A DNA stretch of 64,000 bases from NCBI GenBank assembly GCA_045611765.1, contig JAZKXT010000012.1, forward strand, positions 1 to 64,000, in the 5' to 3' direction. The position numbers and the translations under genes were made by a program. Positions within the stretch are counted from its first letter, which is position 1; every line of letters begins with the position of its first letter. Below are positions 24,925-34,170 of the stretch, piece after piece. Below the pieces are notes generated by a model, which made no database searches, had not been told where the DNA came from, and saw nothing but the letters and a program-made list of their open reading frames with translations. Source of the stretch: UMGS1649 sp045611765. Its GTDB lineage: Bacteria; Bacillota; Clostridia; TANB77; CAG-465.

Positions 24925-25773
24925 ATGAAATTTGGACCGGCTGGAAATGCAGAAAGCTTTTATGAAGCAGGATATAAAAACTCAGAGCAAATGCCTAAAT
25001 ACTTAAGTGAAATAGGACTTGATGCATATGAATATCAATGCTCTAGAGGAGTAAAGGTTTCTGATGAAAAGGCTGCGAAAATAAAACAGGAGGCAGAAAA
25101 ATATAATATTTCTCTCAGTGTGCATAGTCCATATTATATTTCTTTATCTACACAGGAGGAAGCAAAACAAATTAGTACGATAAAATACATAACGGATTCT
25201 ATGGCAGCAGCAAAGAAAATGGGGGCAACAAGAGTGGTTGTTCATGCTGGAGCGTTATTAGGACTAGATAGAGAATATGCAGTTGAAAGTGCCTGCAAAC
25301 TATTAAAGCGAGCTTTAGATGAAGCGGATAGGCTGGGATTAGGAGATATAACAATATGTCCTGAAACTATGGGTAAGATAAATCAATTGGGAGATAGTAA
25401 AGAAATAATCAAGATGTGTAAAGTAGATGAAAGATTAATTCCTACGATAGATTTTGGACATCTTTACTGTAGACATATTGGAGCGTTAAGGACCTGTGAA
25501 GATTTTGAAAAAGAGCTTCAAATGTATATAGACGAATTGGGATATGAAAGAATGAAACACTTTCACAGCCATATGAGTCAGATGGAGTACACCGTAAATG
25601 GTGGTGAAAAAAATCATGTTACTTTTGCAGATGAAGGATTTGGACCGGATTATAAAGAGGTAATAAAAGCTATAAAAAAATTAAATCTGGAACCTGTTAT
25701 AATATGTGAGTCTGCAGGTACACAAGCAATAGATGCAAAGACTATGAAAGATTATGCTAATTCCTTAGATTAA
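24925..25773 (+). CDS. nfo: Deoxyribonuclease IV (AP endonuclease Nfo)
   Basis: A 282-residue TIM-barrel AP endonuclease. The zinc ligands are visible in HSPYYISL, VVVHAGALLG, CPETMGK, PTIDFGHLYCRH, KHFHSHMS and ICESAG. It cuts 5' of abasic sites during base excision repair. The start MKFGPAGN... follows AAAGAGGTG. Last gene of the yqeG operon, closed by a terminator at 25806. Confidence 0.92.
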   Translation: MKFGPAGNAESFYEAGYKNSEQMPKYLSEIGLDAYEYQCSRGVKVSDEKAAKIKQEAEKYNISLSVHSPYYISLSTQEEAKQISTIKYITDSMAAAKKMGATRVVVHAGALLGLDREYAVESACKLLKRALDEADRLGLGDITICPETMGKINQLGDSKEIIKMCKVDERLIPTIDFGHLYCRHIGALRTCEDFEKELQMYIDELGYERMKHFHSHMSQMEYTVNGGEKNHVTFADEGFGPDYKEVIKAIKKLNLEPVIICESAGTQAIDAKTMKDYANSLD

Positions 25774-25805
25774 TTAAATTAATTTAAGATATATTTTATA
25801 CAAAA

Positions 25806-25836
25806 AGCTCCGCTATTATAGCGGAGTTATATTTTT
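25806..25836 (+). terminator. Terminator of the yqeG-nfo operon
   Basis: Stem AGCTCCGCTA / TAGCGGAGTT followed by ATATTTTTAT. Confidence 0.85.
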
Positions 25837-25860
25837 ATCTATTCTCAATGGTTATCTAAA

Positions 25861-26430
25861 CTATTTCTTTTTCTTTTTTTCTACACTGAATCCAAATCTC
25901 CCAAGACGCTCACCAAGAGAATAATATTGACCGTGTGAGTAGGCTAAAAGATTACATGATTCCATATCAAAACGACCAGATTCGTCCAGATATTTTTCAT
26001 CAACATTAACAGCTAATATTTCAGCCATAAACATATCGTGTGTGCCTAGTTCCTTAATTTCTTTTACACGGCACTCTATGTTTATAGGACATTCCTTTAT
26101 CATAGGAACGTTTACTTCAGAACCAGGTTCTTTAGATAAGTTACATTCTTTAAATTTATCTATGTCTCTTCCGGATTTAACACCACAAAAGTCTACTGTA
26201 CGTGCTAAGTTGCTACTAGCTAAATTTATTACAAACTCACCGCTGTTTTTTATAATATCGTAAGAATGTCTTTCTTTTCTAACAGATATATATGTCATTG
26301 CTGGGTCGGTACATATTATTCCGGTCCAGGCAATAGTTAGTATATTGCTATTTTCCATATCGCCGCAAGAGACCATAACTGGCGGTAATGGATATACCAT
26401 AGTGCCTGGTTTCCACTTTAATTTGCTCAT
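25861..26430 (-). CDS. Flavin reductase family protein (FMN-binding split barrel)
   Basis: A 189-residue protein with the split-barrel pattern PPVMVSCGDMENSNILTIAWTG, ISVRKERHSYDIIKNSGEFVINL, and DFCGVKSGRDIDKF. Such proteins bind FMN and reduce it or act with rubredoxin and oxygenases in anaerobes. Start ATG at 26430 follows GAGGTG; an upstream GTG is part of that SD. The C-terminus ends in a Lys run. Confidence 0.8.
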   Translation of the reverse strand: MSKLKWKPGTMVYPLPPVMVSCGDMENSNILTIAWTGIICTDPAMTYISVRKERHSYDIIKNSGEFVINLASSNLARTVDFCGVKSGRDIDKFKECNLSKEPGSEVNVPMIKECPINIECRVKEIKELGTHDMFMAEILAVNVDEKYLDESGRFDMESCNLLAYSHGQYYSLGERLGRFGFSVEKKKKK

Positions 26431-26487
26431 TATTAACACCTCATAAAAATTATATCATAAAAAGAAAATAAAAATAACAGTTATAAC

Positions 26488-26976
26488 TTAATTAGTTAAA
26501 AAATCTGGTGTTTTTACAAATGTATTAGCTGGAGCTGTAATTTTATCTATGCTTTTTATTTCTATAACAGGCATATCTGTGGTGTAATAACCTTTAACTA
26601 TAGTTCCAGTAATTTCTACCCATTCAGCGTCGGCAAGCTCGATATTTTGGTTGTGAGTACATAGAAAACCCACCACTTTTTCTTCGCCGTCTAGCAACAT
26701 GTTCCTTCCACAAACGAAGTAGTTGCTTTTAAAATCTGGAAGCCTAAATACAAATCCAGAAAGTTTTATGCTTTTTCCAACATTGCCGTCTATATTGTCA
26801 TGGACACTTTTTAAAGTTTCTGTAAAATTCTCTTCGTTTAATACGTAATCGAATGCGGTAGAAGAGTCGTTTTTTAGCATACTATTTATTTCAAAAAAAA
26901 GTGCAACTATAACAATAATAACAGCGGATATAATTAATATTTTTTTTACATTTAATTTCATATTAAAAACAAACAT
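26488..26976 (-). CDS. Membrane-anchored protein with DUF1980 C-terminal-like domain
   Basis: A 162-residue protein with an N-terminal hydrophobic segment (about residues 12-28). The rest, with KSIKLSGFVFRLPDF, NYFVCGRNML, DAEWVEITGTI and PVIEIKSIDKITAP, follows the C-terminal OB-like domain of the DUF1980/TIGR03943 (YcgQ) family, which is otherwise preceded by a multi-helix domain missing here. The family CC(V)ADA motif is replaced by FLCTH. Role unknown. Confidence 0.55.
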   Translation of the reverse strand: MFVFNMKLNVKKILIISAVIIVIVALFFEINSMLKNDSSTAFDYVLNEENFTETLKSVHDNIDGNVGKSIKLSGFVFRLPDFKSNYFVCGRNMLLDGEEKVVGFLCTHNQNIELADAEWVEITGTIVKGYYTTDMPVIEIKSIDKITAPANTFVKTPDFLTN

Positions 26977-27046
26977 AATTCACCTCAAAAGTTAATTATT
27001 AAATACTATTCATAAGATGAAAATATTATGATAAAAAACATGAAAA

Positions 27047-27076
27047 TAGCCAAGACGAAATTTCGCCTTGGCTGTT
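27047..27076 (-). terminator. Terminator of the 27082 gene
   Basis: Stem AGCCAAGGCGAAA / TTTCGTCTTGGCT read on the minus strand, followed by ATTTTC. Confidence 0.75.
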
Positions 27077-27081
27077 TTGTG

Positions 27082-27678
27082 TTAGCTTTGTTGAGTCTTC
27101 CAGTAGTCGTAGATGATGTTGGATTTTTTGGATATACAATCGTACTTGAAGTACTGTGCAAATAGTTTGAGCTTTTCTTCGTGGTGAAGTGCTGTCAAAT
27201 TGTATTTCATGAGTTCGCTGTGGAACTGCTCGTATTGCCTAAACATGCATATTTCAGGATATTGAGGCTGAAGTATCAAAAGTTCAGGTAAAAATTCTGC
27301 AGCCATTTTTGGCCCATAGGATTCTTTGGGGGAATATCCGTACGTTGCCGCAAACTCCATGGCTACTTCATCATCGACGCTTGAAGACGCAAGAGACCTA
27401 TACATGTCTTCTAAGAAATCGGGACCGACCTCAGAAGCCCAACCGTCACATGCGGATAAATCTTTGACGTAGCATGGGTTTATAAACCATGAAGATTCTT
27501 CGGCAAATTCCATTGATGGACTGTAGGATTGAATAAATTTGATGCACAGGATATTTTCATCTTCGAAACTGGGGCGATGCCTATCTACGATAAAACATTG
27601 CATCTCTTCTGCTGAAGAGTCGACTAACTCGCGCTCGCCCAACCGCGCGATAAGCTTTTTGACATAAATGTCAATCAT
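27082..27678 (-). CDS. Protein of unknown function, G+C-richer monocistron
   Basis: A 198-residue soluble acidic protein with many aromatic residues and no signal peptide or membrane segment. The middle (AATYGYSPKESYGPKM) and C-terminal helix are distinctive, but no family is recognised. Codon use (CTG, GCC, CGC, TCG) differs from the A+T-rich neighbours. It has its own promoter, a strong GGAGG and a terminator. A small palindrome GATAGCAAGCTATC (27709-27722) lies in its leader. Confidence 0.7.
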   Translation of the reverse strand: MIDIYVKKLIARLGERELVDSSAEEMQCFIVDRHRPSFEDENILCIKFIQSYSPSMEFAEESSWFINPCYVKDLSACDGWASEVGPDFLEDMYRSLASSSVDDEVAMEFAATYGYSPKESYGPKMAAEFLPELLILQPQYPEICMFRQYEQFHSELMKYNLTALHHEEKLKLFAQYFKYDCISKKSNIIYDYWKTQQS

Positions 27679-27731
27679 TTACAAAACCTCCATAAAAATT
27701 ATTTTAAAGATAGCAAGCTATCCACATAAAT

Positions 27732-27760
27732 ATTATACTACATAAGGAGAAAATAGTCAA
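27732..27760 (-). promoter_or_regulatory. Promoter of the 27082 gene
   Basis: Minus strand TTGACT (27760-27755), 17 bp, TATAAT (27737-27732). Confidence 0.75.
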
Positions 27761-27811
27761 CATAAAACTTGACCTGACTGCTGCTAGCTATTAAAGAATG
27801 TATAAATCTCT

Positions 27812-27839
27812 TTGAAATTTTACACTTTTGTGATATAAT
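27812..27839 (+). promoter_or_regulatory. Promoter of secA
   Basis: TTGAAA (27812-27817), 16 bp, TATAAT (27834-27839). Confidence 0.7.
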
Positions 27840-27870
27840 GTATGACATATTATATAAAGAGGAGAACATT

Positions 27871-30657
27871 ATGGGATTAATAGAAAAAATATTTGGTTCG
27901 TATAGCGAAAAAGAAATAAAAAGAATAATGCCTTTGGTAGAAAAAATAGAAGCATTGGACGAAAAAATGCAAAAACTTTCGGACAAAGAGTTAAGAGATA
28001 AAACACCGGAGTTTAAACAAAGACTAGAAAAAGGGGAAACATTAGATGATATACTTCCTGAAGCGTTTGCTGTAGTTAGGGAAGCTTCAAGCAGAGTGCT
28101 TAATATGAAACACTTTAAGGTACAATTAATTGGTGGTATCATACTTCATCAAGGAAGAATAGCAGAAATGAAAACCGGTGAAGGAAAAACACTTGTTGTA
28201 ACATTGCCGGCATATCTTAATGCCCTTACTGGAAAAGGTGTACATATTATAACAGTTAATGATTATTTAGCTACTTATCATAGTGCGTGGATGGGAAAAC
28301 TATATAAATTTTTAGGACTTACAGTGGGGCTTGTTGTACCAGGCATGACGCCGGCTCAAAAACAAATTGCATACGCATCAGACATAACGTATGGTACAAA
28401 TAACGAATATGGTTTTGATTATTTAAGAGATAATATGTGCTTAAATAAAGTGGATATGGTTCAAAGAGATTTGAATTATGCTGTAGTGGATGAAGTAGAC
28501 AGTATACTTATAGATGAAGCTAGAACGCCGTTAATAATTTCTGGAATTGGTAAAGAATCTACAGAACTTTATACAAAAACAGACAAGTTGGTTAAAAAAT
28601 TAAAACCTAGAATTATAGTTGAGTCAGACAATAAGAATTTTGATGAGTCGGATGAAGAATATGATTATGTTGTGGATTTAAAAGCTAAAACGACAGCTTT
28701 AACAGAACGCGGAACAAAGAAATGTGAAGAATATTTTGGAATAGATTGTTTAACAGATGTAGAAAATATGGAAATTTCACATCATGTAAACCAAGCTCTT
28801 AGAGCCTATGGCATAATGAAGAAAGATATAGACTATATTGAACAAAATGGAGAAATACTAATAGTAGATGAATTCACTGGACGTATTATGGAAGGGAGAA
28901 GATATAGCGACGGTCTTCACCAAGCAATAGAAGCTAAAGAGGGTCTAAGAATAGCAAGGGAATCTAAAGCACTTGCTACAATAACATTCCAAAACTATTT
29001 TAGATTATATAAAAAGCTTGCTGGTATGACGGGTACCGCTAAATCTGAAGAAACGGAATTCAAAGGAATATTTGGACTAGATGTAGTTGAAATACCAACA
29101 AATAAGCCGGTAGTTCGTGAAGATAAAAATGATGTAGTATACAAGACAGAAAAAGGTAAGTTTAATGCGATAGTTGAAGATGTAAAACAAAGTTATGAAA
29201 AAGGACAACCAGTTCTTGTTGGTACAGTTTCTATTGAAAAATCTGAAGAATTAAGTAAGTTACTAAAAGCCCAAAGAATACCACATGAAGTGTTAAATGC
29301 GAAGTATCACGCAAGAGAAGCTGAAATTGTCGCTCAAGCTGGTAAATATAAAGCTGTAACAATAGCAACAAATATGGCCGGTAGAGGCACAGATATACTT
29401 CTTGGGGGTAACCCTGAATTTATGGCAAGAAAAGTATTGGAGAAAAAAGGTGTTGAGCTTGAAAAAATAGAGCTTGCAACAAGTCCGTTACCTACAATAG
29501 ATAATGAAGTACTTGAACTTAGAGAAGAATATCACAAATTAGAAAAAGAATTTAAAGATAAATTGAAGGATGAAAAGGAGAGAGTAATTACTGCTGGCGG
29601 TCTTAAAATAATTGGTAGTGAACGTCACGAATCTAGACGTATAGATAACCAATTAAGAGGTCGTGCCGGACGTCAAGGCGATGTTGGTGAATCTCGTTTC
29701 TATATTTCACTAGAGGACGATTTAATGAAATTATTTGGCTCAGATAAGGTACAATATTTAGCAGACATGTTGGGGTTACCAGAAGATATGCCGATAGAAC
29801 AGAAAATGCTTACAGGGGCTATTGAAACAGCTCAAAAAAGAGTTGAAGGAAGAAACTATAGCATAAGAAAAAGCGTACTGGAATATGACGATGTTATGAA
29901 TAAACAACGTAATGTTATATATTCTCAAAGAAGACAAATACTAGATAGTGATTCTATAGAGGATGTAATAAAAAATATTACGAAAAACAAAATAGAAAGT
30001 ATAATTGAATTATATATGGCGCATCTAGACAAGCATGAAAATGTAGATCTAGAAGGAATGAATACAACTCTACAAAGTTTATTTGCAATAGAAAATATGG
30101 TTCCTGAACAGGACGCAGAACTCAATATAGAAGAAGTTAAGCAAAAGGTTGTAGATAAGGTATTTAAACTTTATGACGAAAGAAAAGAAATATTCGTAAA
30201 ACAAGGCTTGAAAGATCAATATAACTTTATTGAAAAAATGATGATGTTAAGAACTGTTGATGAAAAATGGCAGGCTCATATAGATGATATGTCTCATTTA
30301 AAAGAAGGAATACATTTAAGAGCATATGGACAAACGAACCCTGTAGATGCATATAAAATGGAAAGTTTTGATTTGTTCGATGAGATGACAAATAGTATTA
30401 AAGAGGATACAATAAGAGCTATATTTACTGTAAAATATAATGCTGATAATACAAATGCTACAATGAACAAACTCGGACAAAGCATAAACAAAGTAGAAGG
30501 TTTTAATAAGGCAGAGGTGAATGCTATGAGACAAGGCTCTACAAATTCACAACCACAAGTAAAAAGAGAACCAGTTAGAATAGAAAAAACTGTTGGTAGA
30601 AATGAACCTTGTCCATGTGGTTCGGGAAAAAAATATAAGCAGTGTTGCGGAAAGTAA
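27871..30657 (+). CDS. secA: Preprotein translocase ATPase SecA
   Basis: A 928-residue SecA of full length. Walker A is MKTGEGKT near residue 101, the DEVD box reads DEVDSILIDEARTPLI, the second nucleotide-binding fold contains TNMAGRGTDILLGGNPE, and the C-terminal zinc motif CPCGSGKKYKQCC is intact. It drives proteins through SecYEG and binds SecB-like partners or lipids via the zinc tail. ATG 27871 follows AGAGGAG; the upstream ATG 27838 is inside the -10 region. Monocistronic; only a weak hairpin without T-run follows. secE lies at 34992. Confidence 0.98.
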   Translation: MGLIEKIFGSYSEKEIKRIMPLVEKIEALDEKMQKLSDKELRDKTPEFKQRLEKGETLDDILPEAFAVVREASSRVLNMKHFKVQLIGGIILHQGRIAEMKTGEGKTLVVTLPAYLNALTGKGVHIITVNDYLATYHSAWMGKLYKFLGLTVGLVVPGMTPAQKQIAYASDITYGTNNEYGFDYLRDNMCLNKVDMVQRDLNYAVVDEVDSILIDEARTPLIISGIGKESTELYTKTDKLVKKLKPRIIVESDNKNFDESDEEYDYVVDLKAKTTALTERGTKKCEEYFGIDCLTDVENMEISHHVNQALRAYGIMKKDIDYIEQNGEILIVDEFTGRIMEGRRYSDGLHQAIEAKEGLRIARESKALATITFQNYFRLYKKLAGMTGTAKSEETEFKGIFGLDVVEIPTNKPVVREDKNDVVYKTEKGKFNAIVEDVKQSYEKGQPVLVGTVSIEKSEELSKLLKAQRIPHEVLNAKYHAREAEIVAQAGKYKAVTIATNMAGRGTDILLGGNPEFMARKVLEKKGVELEKIELATSPLPTIDNEVLELREEYHKLEKEFKDKLKDEKERVITAGGLKIIGSERHESRRIDNQLRGRAGRQGDVGESRFYISLEDDLMKLFGSDKVQYLADMLGLPEDMPIEQKMLTGAIETAQKRVEGRNYSIRKSVLEYDDVMNKQRNVIYSQRRQILDSDSIEDVIKNITKNKIESIIELYMAHLDKHENVDLEGMNTTLQSLFAIENMVPEQDAELNIEEVKQKVVDKVFKLYDERKEIFVKQGLKDQYNFIEKMMMLRTVDEKWQAHIDDMSHLKEGIHLRAYGQTNPVDAYKMESFDLFDEMTNSIKEDTIRAIFTVKYNADNTNATMNKLGQSINKVEGFNKAEVNAMRQGSTNSQPQVKREPVRIEKTVGRNEPCPCGSGKKYKQCCGK

Positions 30658-30810
30658 ACTAAGTCGCTTAAGAATGACGACTTTAGGATGTATACATACG
30701 TGGGAATTAATTGTGTATATGTTTTAAATGCTAATTTATCTAACAAAAATAGAATGTATGGTTGAATTTGTAGTGCATAAATGATAATATCAAAAGAGGG
30801 GGGAAGGAAA

Positions 30811-31389
30811 ATGGAAAAAATAAAAGAGATTTTAAAAGATACAAAAAAATCTACATTATTGGGACTTATATCTTCTTGTTTAATACTTGCTATACCATTG
30901 GTTGCCGGGTATTCATTGGATATTGCTAGTATTCTTTTTTACAGTCAGGATACGATAGGATTTATAGTCTATTTTGCAATAATGTATAGGAGATTGTGTA
31001 AAAAAAGTGGAAGTATAAAAGTAGCTAACATAGTATTAATAATTACTTGTATTACGCCATTGCTGTTTAGCTTTAGAAATTTAATTGTTAATACAATTGG
31101 GTGTATATCTAGCTATTATTATGAATTTTATGATGTGTTAGGTGCTTTAATCGACTTTGCTAAATGTTTAATAATAGTTCTATTCTTGTTTAATATTTTA
31201 TATAGAAAGAATAACTTTGTGACCAATAAAATGTTTGCTGGCATAATTATAGCAACTTGTGCTTTTGATTTTTTGATGAGCGGTCTTAATATAATGATAT
31301 TATTTATAGGAATGTGTTATTTGGGAAAAATACCATATTTTTATAATTATTATATATTGTTAAAGGGGGAAAAGGAAAATGGCAAGTAA
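30811..31389 (+). CDS. Polytopic membrane protein of unknown function
   Basis: A 192-residue protein with about five hydrophobic helices (starting near 14, 45, 72, 110 and 145) and charged termini. ATG 30811 stands behind GGGGGGAAGG and is preferred to ATG 30781. It overlaps the YbjQ-like gene by 11 bases, so the two proteins are made together. Native A+T-rich composition. No family recognised. Confidence 0.7.
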   Translation: MEKIKEILKDTKKSTLLGLISSCLILAIPLVAGYSLDIASILFYSQDTIGFIVYFAIMYRRLCKKSGSIKVANIVLIITCITPLLFSFRNLIVNTIGCISSYYYEFYDVLGALIDFAKCLIIVLFLFNILYRKNNFVTNKMFAGIIIATCAFDFLMSGLNIMILFIGMCYLGKIPYFYNYYILLKGEKENGK

Positions 31390-31864
31390 TGAGGAACTAG
31401 AAGCTCTAGGGATTATACAAAAAGATGTTGATGAATCGTCTAACGTGGCAAAGGCAAAAAAAGTGGGAACGCCTATAGTAAAAACGGGTAAACAACCTAG
31501 CGCTAGACAACAAATGAATGCTATGGTGGTTGGAAATAATTATGAGAGCATGAAAAACAATGAAGGTGTTATATTAACTACTACGAATACAATAGAAGGA
31601 TATAATATATCTGATTATATTGGAATAGTTAGCGGAACAGATATTTACTTAGTCGGTGGCATTTTTGGCGGTGGACTCGTAAATCAAGAAGTTTTATACT
31701 CCACGGCTCTAGCTACTGCAACAAGACATATAAAAGCAAATGCAGAAGCTATTGGTGCAGATGCGGTTATAGGAATTCAAAACAACATTGCTTCTCCTGG
31801 TGGTGCTAATAATATGATAGTTATTGTTACCGGTACAGCAGTGAAAATAACGAAGAAAAGCTAG
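31379..31864 (+). CDS. YbjQ (UPF0145)-like protein with N-terminal extension
   Basis: A 161-residue protein. Residues about 60-160 carry the YbjQ pattern: ILTTTNTIEGYNISDYIGIVSG, a Gly-rich stretch, and AIGADAVIGIQ. YbjQ forms pentamers and is sometimes called a heavy-metal-binding domain, though evidence for metal binding is thin. The first 60 residues, EELEALGIIQKDV..., are a linker-like extension. Co-expressed with the membrane protein before it, which may be its partner. Confidence 0.75.
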   Translation: MASNEELEALGIIQKDVDESSNVAKAKKVGTPIVKTGKQPSARQQMNAMVVGNNYESMKNNEGVILTTTNTIEGYNISDYIGIVSGTDIYLVGGIFGGGLVNQEVLYSTALATATRHIKANAEAIGADAVIGIQNNIASPGGANNMIVIVTGTAVKITKKS

Positions 31865-31886
31865 TTTGCAATAAACATTATAAATT

Positions 31887-31918
31887 AAAAGTGTGGGAAA
31901 ACAATTCTCGCACTTTTT
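31887..31918 (+). terminator. Terminator of the YbjQ operon
   Basis: Stem AAAGTGTGGGAA / TTCTCGCACTTT with two G:T pairs, then TTAT. Confidence 0.75.
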
Positions 31919-32059
31919 ATGTATTTGATTTGTACAACATATTAATTGGAAAGTAAAAACATACATGTATGCATTTTTACCATAAAGTTGCTTTTTAACT
32001 TAAAATGTTGTAAAATATAAAATACGGTGGTATAAAAGTCATCAGAAAGGAAGTGTAAA

Positions 32060-32494
32060 ATGAAATATACAAAAAAAGTAATGGACCATTTTGCTAACCC
32101 AAGAAATGTAGGCGAACTTGAAAATTATAATGCGATGGGAGAAGTTGGAAATGCAAAATGTGGAGATATAATGAGAATGTATCTATACATTGAAGATGAT
32201 ATTATAAAAGATATATCATTTAAAACATTTGGATGCGGAGCCGCTATAGCTACAAGTTCAATGGCAACTGAAATGATAAAAGGAAAAAGCATAAAAGAAG
32301 CATTACAACTTACGAACAAAGCGGTTGTTGAAGCGTTAGAGGGATTACCGCCTGTAAAACTTCATTGCTCGGTGCTTGCTGAAGAAGCGGTAAAAACAGC
32401 AATATTAGATTACTTAAAGAAAACAGGAAGAGAAGATGAATATGAGGTAGTCAAATGCAAAGGTTGTTGTAAAGCTTGTGATCATGTACACTAG
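32060..32494 (+). CDS. IscU/NifU-type Fe-S cluster scaffold
   Basis: A 144-residue scaffold. The three cluster cysteines lie in GNAKCGD, FGCGAAIA and LHCSVLAE, and the start MKYTKKVMDHFANPRNVG is typical. The tail adds a Cys-rich KCKGCCKACDHVH, beyond the minimal IscU. No cysteine desulfurase is next to it, whereas nifS-nifU pairs are usual in Clostridia. SD AAAGGAAG. The Nudix gene follows ten bases later. Confidence 0.88.
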   Translation: MKYTKKVMDHFANPRNVGELENYNAMGEVGNAKCGDIMRMYLYIEDDIIKDISFKTFGCGAAIATSSMATEMIKGKSIKEALQLTNKAVVEALEGLPPVKLHCSVLAEEAVKTAILDYLKKTGREDEYEVVKCKGCCKACDHVH

Positions 32495-32504
32495 AGGTAA
32501 TGTT

Positions 32505-32927
32505 ATGCAAAAAGCAACAAGATTAATTATAGAAGATGGAGAAAATTTGGTTTTTATAAAAAGAACTAAAAAGGTAAGTGGCAGCCCAAATACGTTTTAC
32601 GTATTACCGGGTGGAATACTAGATGAAAATGAAACTTGGGAACAGGCCGGAATTCGCGAAGCTAAAGAAGAACTTGGGGTGGATATACAAATAGACGAAT
32701 TGTTTGTAGAAGAGTATAACGAGGAGCTAAATAAACAAGAACGTTTTTACTTTGCAACTATTTTAAACGGTAAAGTTTCTAATGGAAATGGTGAAGAATT
32801 TCAAAATATGAGCATAGATAGGCCATATGGATTATACGAAGTAGTGAAACTAAGTAAAAAAGAAATAGGTGCATATAATATTTTGCCTATTACAATAAAG
32901 GACAAACTAGTTGCAATTTATATATAA
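32505..32927 (+). CDS. Nudix hydrolase
   Basis: A 140-residue Nudix hydrolase with an intact box: GGILDENETWEQAGIREAKE then ELGV (pattern GX5EX7REUXEEXGU). It hydrolyses a nucleoside diphosphate linked to another group; the substrate cannot be told. ATG 32505 follows AGAGGT, preferred to ATG 32478 within iscU. Probably co-transcribed with the scaffold gene. Confidence 0.85.
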   Translation: MQKATRLIIEDGENLVFIKRTKKVSGSPNTFYVLPGGILDENETWEQAGIREAKEELGVDIQIDELFVEEYNEELNKQERFYFATILNGKVSNGNGEEFQNMSIDRPYGLYEVVKLSKKEIGAYNILPITIKDKLVAIYI

Positions 32928-32936
32928 AATTACAAG

Positions 32937-32967
32937 ACGAGAAATGCTGTTGCGTTTCTCGTTTTTT
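32937..32967 (+). terminator. Terminator of the iscU-Nudix operon
   Basis: Stem ACGAGAAATGC / GCGTTTCTCGT followed by TTTTT. Confidence 0.9.
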
Positions 32968-32979
32968 GTCGCCTCTGCG

Positions 32980-33008
32980 TTGACATAATTCTAGAAATGT
33001 GCTATAAT
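32980..33008 (+). promoter_or_regulatory. Consensus promoter of the 33095 gene
   Basis: TTGACA (32980-32985), 17 bp, TATAAT (33003-33008): perfect boxes. The roughly 80-base leader contains the hairpin GAGCTC-GCTT-GAGCTC near 33034. Confidence 0.85.
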
Positions 33009-33094
33009 GAGTATGTAAGCGATTTTAAACCGAGCTCGCTTGAGCTCAATAATACATGTCCAAATTGGGCTGAATAATAAAGGAGACTTAAATT

Positions 33095-34048
33095 ATGAAG
33101 AAAACTGTTGCTACCATCATCGCTGATCAGAAGGCTGCTGAGTATTTCTGCCTCTTGACCCCTGTTCAAGCAAAAAAAGTTCTTTTTGCAATGAGCCGGC
33201 TTGAGGGAAATCAACGTCTAGGAGATTCCAATGTCGCAGAAGTGCGTAAAATCGCTGAATTTTACGATGGTGTAATCACTTCCCATTATGCCAAAGAACT
33301 GGCTACTTATCTGGCAAGTGAATATGCGAAGAAGACCCCGAGGGTACTTCTCACAAAGAAACAGGTGGAAGAATACACTCATGCAAAATACAGAAAGTTG
33401 TATGATGCATTAGGCATCTATGGATTCGATTATGTGATTACGGCTTTGGCACAAGGAAAAGCGTATGTGGCCAATCCTGAAAACGGAATCGATGAAAAGA
33501 ATATGCTGAGTGCGTTACGCTGGGATGAGAGACGCGAAGGCGAAAACCCTGTGATTTCCAATAACCGGCATCGTCGTAAGGGACTTCAGTTGGTCGGCTT
33601 GGGTGATATGGTGGATGTGCTGATGCCTTATACCTACATCATTGCCAGCGTATATGAGCTGATTACCCCTGGTACACATATCGTTTCCGACATGGCAAAC
33701 ATGACCGAACAAGAAGAGGTTGCTGCAGAGTGCACTCCTGTAACGGTGCGAGACATGAAGATTCACTTCATCGAGAACGCACATATTATTCTGGATTTCT
33801 ATGGCACAATCAAGCCGAAAGTGCCTGAGGGATTTTTTGAAGAAGAACTTGTGGAAGGCTCTACAACATATCTTCTGGCTCAGCGGGGACTGGTCAAGGA
33901 CTCTAAAGCGGTGTTACAGTATGTTGAACAGAACAAGCTGTATACAGCTTGCCTTGAGAAGCTGCATGAAATTTTCTCTGATGAGGAAATGACGACTATT
34001 CAGGAGCATAAGGAAGTTATCCGGGAGCTCATTAAAAACTCTTGGTAA
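33095..34048 (+). CDS. Protein of unknown function, G+C-richer monocistron
   Basis: A 317-residue soluble protein, mostly helical by eye, with no signal peptide. Notable segments are SRLEGNQRLGDSNVAEVR, RRKGLQLVGLGDMVDVLMP and a C-terminal KVPEGFFEEELVEG. Codon use (CTG, CGG, ATC, GCG) contrasts strongly with flanking A+T-rich genes. It stands alone behind a perfect sigma-A promoter, AAAGGAGAC SD and a strong terminator, so it may be highly expressed. No family recognised. Confidence 0.72.
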   Translation: MKKTVATIIADQKAAEYFCLLTPVQAKKVLFAMSRLEGNQRLGDSNVAEVRKIAEFYDGVITSHYAKELATYLASEYAKKTPRVLLTKKQVEEYTHAKYRKLYDALGIYGFDYVITALAQGKAYVANPENGIDEKNMLSALRWDERREGENPVISNNRHRRKGLQLVGLGDMVDVLMPYTYIIASVYELITPGTHIVSDMANMTEQEEVAAECTPVTVRDMKIHFIENAHIILDFYGTIKPKVPEGFFEEELVEGSTTYLLAQRGLVKDSKAVLQYVEQNKLYTACLEKLHEIFSDEEMTTIQEHKEVIRELIKNSW

Positions 34049-34054
34049 GTAGCC

Positions 34055-34088
34055 AAAAGCACTAGAGACTATTGTTTCTAGTGCTTTT
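34055..34088 (+). terminator. Terminator of the 33095 gene
   Basis: Perfect stem AAAAGCACTAGA / TCTAGTGCTTTT. Confidence 0.9.
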
Positions 34089-34090
34089 AC

Positions 34091-34119
34091 TTGCATTTAA
34101 CATAGATGTATGGTATAAT
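34091..34119 (+). promoter_or_regulatory. Promoter of the 34171 gene
   Basis: TTGCAT (34091-34096), 17 bp, TATAAT (34114-34119). Confidence 0.75.
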
Positions 34120-34170
34120 AGTAGTCTCGGAAACAAATAAATCCAAATATAATTAAATGGAGGAAGCAAA

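Noticed and set aside
30658..30690. Terminator of secA
   Set aside because: The stem is bulged (CTAAGTCG with CGACTTTAG) and lacks a T-run, so it is not listed as a feature.
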